Shown here: one piece after another, positions 62,826 to 64,000 of the stretch
Layout: each line of letters begins with the position of its first letter
How positions within the stretch are numbered: position 1 is the first letter of the stretch
Origin: Dehalobacter sp. DCA
Lineage (GTDB): Bacteria; Bacillota; Desulfitobacteriia; Desulfitobacteriales; Syntrophobotulaceae
Assembly (NCBI RefSeq): GCF_000305775.1
Contig: NC_018866.1
Location: 930,001-994,000, forward strand
Length of the DNA stretch: 64,000 nucleotides
Direction of reading: 5' to 3'
Position numbers and translations under genes: made by a program
Notes under the pieces: generated by a model
The model's database searches: none
The model's input: only the letters and a program-made list of their open reading frames with translations
Told to the model about the DNA's origin: nothing

Positions 62826-63488
62826 TTACTTCGTCTTTCTGAAATAAGCATATGTCATCGGCTCACCGCTGCCACGGACTTCGGCTGCTGTGACTCTGCC
62901 CAAAAACAGGGTGTGCGTGCCGGTATCCATCGAATTCACAACTTCTGCATCCATGGTGGTCAGCACTTCGTTGGGGAGCATAATGCCGGACGGCCCGCGG
63001 TGCGCTTTGATTCCTTCGAATTTATCGGCATCCCTGCCGGACCTGTAGCCGAATCTTCTAACGAGATCATGTCCATTCTGATCCAGGACGGATATGCCGA
63101 ATTTGCCGCTTTGCATGATCAGTTCATGCGTGTAGTTTTTCTTATTAATACCAATCGCAATCTGCACGGGATCGGAAGTAATCTGGAAACAAGTATTGGC
63201 TGCCTGCCCGTTGTCTTTGCCATTGTAGGCCGCCGTAATAATAAACAAACCGTAGGAAATGGACTGCACCGCTTTAACAATCTTCTCCTCGGGGCTTAAT
63301 CCGGTCTGAGCTGGACTCGTCAGGGCAGCTTCGTCATTCTTGACGGAATCGTTCTTGCTGTTTTCGTTCTGCTTCGTTTCCTCCTCCACCCTGACAAAGT
63401 TGCTGGAATCAACACCGCAGACCGGACAGGCTTCCGGAGGATTATCTCCTTCATGTATGTAGCCACAAACAACACAGCGCCATTTCAT
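62826..63488 (-). CDS. Rubredoxin-flavin reductase fusion
   Basis: 220 residues. N-terminal rubredoxin-like CVVCGYIHEGDNPPEACPVCG (CxxC pairs, about 5-26), a linker rich in charged residues (about 34-60), then a flavin reductase-like FMN domain (about 70-205, SYGLFIITAAYNGKDNGQAANTCFQITSDPVQIAIGINKKNYTHELI). Electrons likely pass from FMN to the iron centre, serving oxygen or peroxide detoxification in anaerobes. The rubredoxin lies at the N-terminus. Confidence 0.88.
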   Translation of the reverse strand: MKWRCVVCGYIHEGDNPPEACPVCGVDSSNFVRVEEETKQNENSKNDSVKNDEAALTSPAQTGLSPEEKIVKAVQSISYGLFIITAAYNGKDNGQAANTCFQITSDPVQIAIGINKKNYTHELIMQSGKFGISVLDQNGHDLVRRFGYRSGRDADKFEGIKAHRGPSGIMLPNEVLTTMDAEVVNSMDTGTHTLFLGRVTAAEVRGSGEPMTYAYFRKTK

Positions 63489-63543
63489 ATCTCCACACTC
63501 CTTTTTATAACAATAATTTATTTATAATCATTGTAACTTACTT

Positions 63544-63972
63544 TTACAGATTTTTAAACTCCCAATATACTTTTTTTAGAAAAGCATGATTTAATTCCTG
63601 CTTCATTTCTTTCATGGCTTTTTCGCGGACAAGATCCTTAAAGGTTCCGAGACTCGAGCCGCTTAATCCCTGCTGTATCGCATACTGCCGGAATAGTTTC
63701 CAGTCAAGCTGCATCAGGTTTTCTTTCTGCCACAAAGCCACCGCGATCAATTCGGCAAAAATTCTTTCAAAAATATTGTTCTGAGTAGTGGTATGAAGTT
63801 TTCCGGCCTGATAATCTGCTTTCCATAAAATCAAGAAATCATGGATGTTCTTTAATTCAAAGTTTCTGCCGTCCCAACAGACTTTCCAAACGAGCTCCGC
63901 CGCTCTGTTCTTGAAAGACCGCTTGGCAAATTCTCCTCTGAACTCCGGCATGAATACGAGTGTTGCCTGCAT
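63544..63972 (-). CDS. Hypothetical alpha-helical protein
   Basis: 142 residues, mostly helical and basic/aromatic (KRSFKNRAAELVWKVCWDGRNFELKNIHDFLILWKADYQAGK, then FERIFAELIAVALWQKENLMQLDWKLFRQYAIQQGL). No motif recognised. Same direction as the rubredoxin gene, 55 bp upstream of it. Start is the first Met; the upstream sequence ends at the window edge. Confidence 0.6.
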   Translation of the reverse strand: MQATLVFMPEFRGEFAKRSFKNRAAELVWKVCWDGRNFELKNIHDFLILWKADYQAGKLHTTTQNNIFERIFAELIAVALWQKENLMQLDWKLFRQYAIQQGLSGSSLGTFKDLVREKAMKEMKQELNHAFLKKVYWEFKNL

Positions 63973-64000
63973 ATGATTCTCAACAAGTTTTATAAGCCTT

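Overview
The window looks like the chromosome of an anaerobic, endospore-forming Clostridia of the Peptococcaceae/Desulfitobacterium-Dehalobacter type. This is inferred from two alpha/beta-type small acid-soluble spore proteins, a sporulation-associated YtaF/MntP-like membrane protein, ferredoxin-dependent 2-oxoacid oxidoreductase subunits, a QueG-like double [4Fe-4S] protein, a rubredoxin-flavin reductase fusion and a Gram-positive-type gene set with strong AGGAGG ribosome binding sites. The genus is not proven by the sequence.

Region 1 (1 to about 13.2 kb) is accessory DNA and the most unusual part. It is an array of seven gene cassettes separated by palindromic recombination sites that behave like integron attC sites. 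Each site has an R''-like box ending AAC, a 10-13 bp inner stem, a loop with a conserved ACATkCAT core, and an R'-like GTT box. In every complete cassette the R' box at its left end is the reverse complement of the R'' box at its right end (7/7 in four cassettes, 6/7 in two), while the boxes differ from cassette to cassette. That is the signature of cassettes that circularise by site-specific recombination. The complementarity runs about 19 bp, well beyond the usual 7 bp core. Cargo, all on the minus strand: a rifampin ADP-ribosyltransferase (arr, cut by the window edge) with two leader peptides; a formylglycine-generating-enzyme-like gene split by an IS4-family element; a VOC-fold protein; a DUF5071-like protein; a SIR2-HerA-KTSC operon (an anti-phage type pair); a small membrane protein; and a DUF4177-like protein. 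A group IIC-like intron sits inside one attC R'' box and a second group II intron sits just beyond another site. No integrase is visible in the window.

Region 2 (13.2-15.3 kb) holds a QueG-like iron-sulfur/corrinoid-type protein and a MarR regulator that share a GTGTATATACAC operator.

Region 3 (15.4-29.2 kb) is amino-acid biosynthesis: a minus-strand branched-chain operon transcribed ilvE-ilvD-ilvB-ilvN-ilvC-leuA-leuC-leuD-leuB from a clear promoter near 26.4 kb, and a plus-strand hom-thrB pair from another clear promoter at 26.65 kb. Intergenic gaps contain a family of about 105 bp hairpin repeats whose outer arms differ between copies but remain complementary within a copy.

Region 4 (29.4-64 kb) is mostly housekeeping: a lytic transglycosylase, coaE, ytaF, an ABC-F protein, mutM, polA, a bactofilin; a minus-strand operon of an ATPase, a 2-oxoacid:ferredoxin oxidoreductase (four subunits), an XRE-cupin regulator and an acyl-CoA synthetase; spore proteins, tRNA-Leu(CAA), coaD, dnaE, a CBS-DRTGG regulator, an MBL hydrolase, a WecA/TagO-like transferase, trmL, aconitase, an HD hydrolase, a DUF3006/ComEC-like MBL pair, an XRE regulator with a membrane protein, an Lrp regulator coupled to an aminotransferase, and a rubredoxin-flavin reductase fusion.
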